Assembly (NCBI GenBank): GCA_016218905.1
Contig: JACRCS010000447.1
Coordinates: forward strand, 1 to 6,967
DNA length: 6,967 bases
Direction of reading: 5' to 3'
Source: Deltaproteobacteria bacterium
GTDB lineage: Bacteria > Desulfobacterota_C > Deferrisomatia > Deferrisomatales > JACRMM01
Shown: positions 6,824 through 6,967 of the stretch, piece by piece
Numbering within the stretch: the first letter of the stretch is position 1
Layout of the letters: each line of letters begins with the position of its first letter
The notes under the pieces: generated by a model
Told to the model about the DNA's origin: nothing
Databases searched by the model: none
Seen by the model: only the letters and a program-made list of their open reading frames with translations
Program-made: the position numbers and the translations under genes

Positions 6824-6856
6824 TGAGGCTCCGCCTCAGACCATTGAGACATGGTC
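6824..6856. repeat. Two adjacent small hairpins
   Basis: TGAGGC (6824-6829) pairs with GCCTCA (6833-6838) around TCC. Directly next to it, GACCAT (6839-6844) pairs with ATGGTC (6851-6856) around TGAGAC. The back-to-back stems precede the large inverted repeat by 14 bases. Confidence 0.4.
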
Positions 6857-6870
6857 AACGCAAGACCCAA

Positions 6871-6946
6871 CCTCCCGCAGAGGCGCGGAGGCGCTGAGAA
6901 GAGACTTCACAAGGGGTTCTCTGCGCCTCCGCGCCTCTGCGCGAGG
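6871..6946. repeat. Near-perfect inverted repeat, 30-bp arms
   Basis: The left arm (6871-6900) and right arm (6917-6946) pair at 28 of 30 positions around a 16-base spacer; the inner 25 bp have one mismatch. The arms are built from GAGGCGCG/GAGGCGC units, so each arm also contains a short direct repeat. This CTCTGCGCCTCCGCG-type wording is familiar from dispersed intergenic palindromes in many GC-rich environmental genomes, so I read it as a REP/MITE-like element rather than a gene-specific site. It could also act as a bidirectional transcript end. Its copy number elsewhere in the genome cannot be seen here. Confidence 0.8.
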
Positions 6947-6967
6947 CGGTCTTTCGCTCGTGACTCC

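Larger units (their letters stand above)
6677..6967. other. Non-coding right end with several hairpins
   Basis: No convincing gene is visible in these 291 bases. A + frame is open from about 6540 to the window end, but it lacks a start codon with a ribosome binding site and runs through the inverted repeat at 6871-6946. The stretch contains stems at 6691-6709, 6748-6771, 6824-6838 and 6839-6856 as well as the large inverted repeat. It could hold the end of the fmdB transcript, a structured RNA, or repeat debris. Confidence 0.55.

Noticed and set aside
6673..6897. A 74-codon + frame starting with a GTG that overlaps the stop of the hypothetical gene.
   Set aside because: The overlap is attractive, but the product is Ser/Arg-rich, spans several hairpins and ends inside the left arm of the inverted repeat.

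Overview
The window is GC-rich and tightly packed, with strong G/C preference at third codon positions. It looks like a chromosomal segment of a high-GC Gram-negative bacterium. A Tat-exported molybdenum hydroxylase, an FmdB-type zinc ribbon and a PAS hybrid kinase would fit deltaproteobacterial-type or related environmental lineages, but the sequence does not fix the taxon. No tRNA, rRNA, CRISPR array, transposase or phage gene is visible.

Layout. (1) Positions 2-295, + strand: the 3' end of a relA/spoT homologue (C-terminal ACT domain). (2) Positions 258-5519, - strand, is a compact set of four genes read leftward: a 72-aa ferritin/rubrerythrin-like protein (5301-5519), a membrane-anchored double-PAS hybrid histidine kinase (3034-5304), a [2Fe-2S] subunit (2489-2959), and the Tat-exported molybdopterin subunit of an isoquinoline 1-oxidoreductase/aldehyde oxidase-type enzyme (258-2492). 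The joints are very tight: GTGA overlap, 74-bp gap, ATGA overlap. The last gene runs tail-to-tail into relA/spoT with a 38-bp overlap. (3) Upstream of the ferritin-like gene on the same strand (about 5564-5869) lies a truncated, frameshifted remnant of a hemerythrin domain. (4) Positions 5973-6676, + strand: a divergent gene pair, an FmdB-family zinc ribbon protein and a 138-aa helical protein of unknown function. (5) Positions 6677-6967: no convincing gene, but several hairpins and a 30-bp-arm inverted repeat typical of dispersed intergenic repeats.

How the parts may work together. The two molybdenum hydroxylase subunits form one enzyme: the small subunit passes electrons from the molybdenum cofactor through two [2Fe-2S] clusters, and the complex is probably exported folded by Tat. 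The kinase has no large extracytoplasmic domain, so it probably senses through cytoplasmic PAS domains or the membrane. Its overlap with a diiron-type half-ferritin gene, beside a hemerythrin relic, suggests an oxygen/iron/redox theme (inference). No DNA-binding response regulator, cytochrome, FAD subunit or molybdenum cofactor chaperone gene is in the window.

The most unusual items are the hemerythrin remnant broken at a G run, the one-half ferritin coupled to the hybrid kinase, the C-terminal extension of the molybdopterin subunit into relA/spoT, and the hairpin-rich right end. I see no clear evidence of a wholly new multi-gene system.
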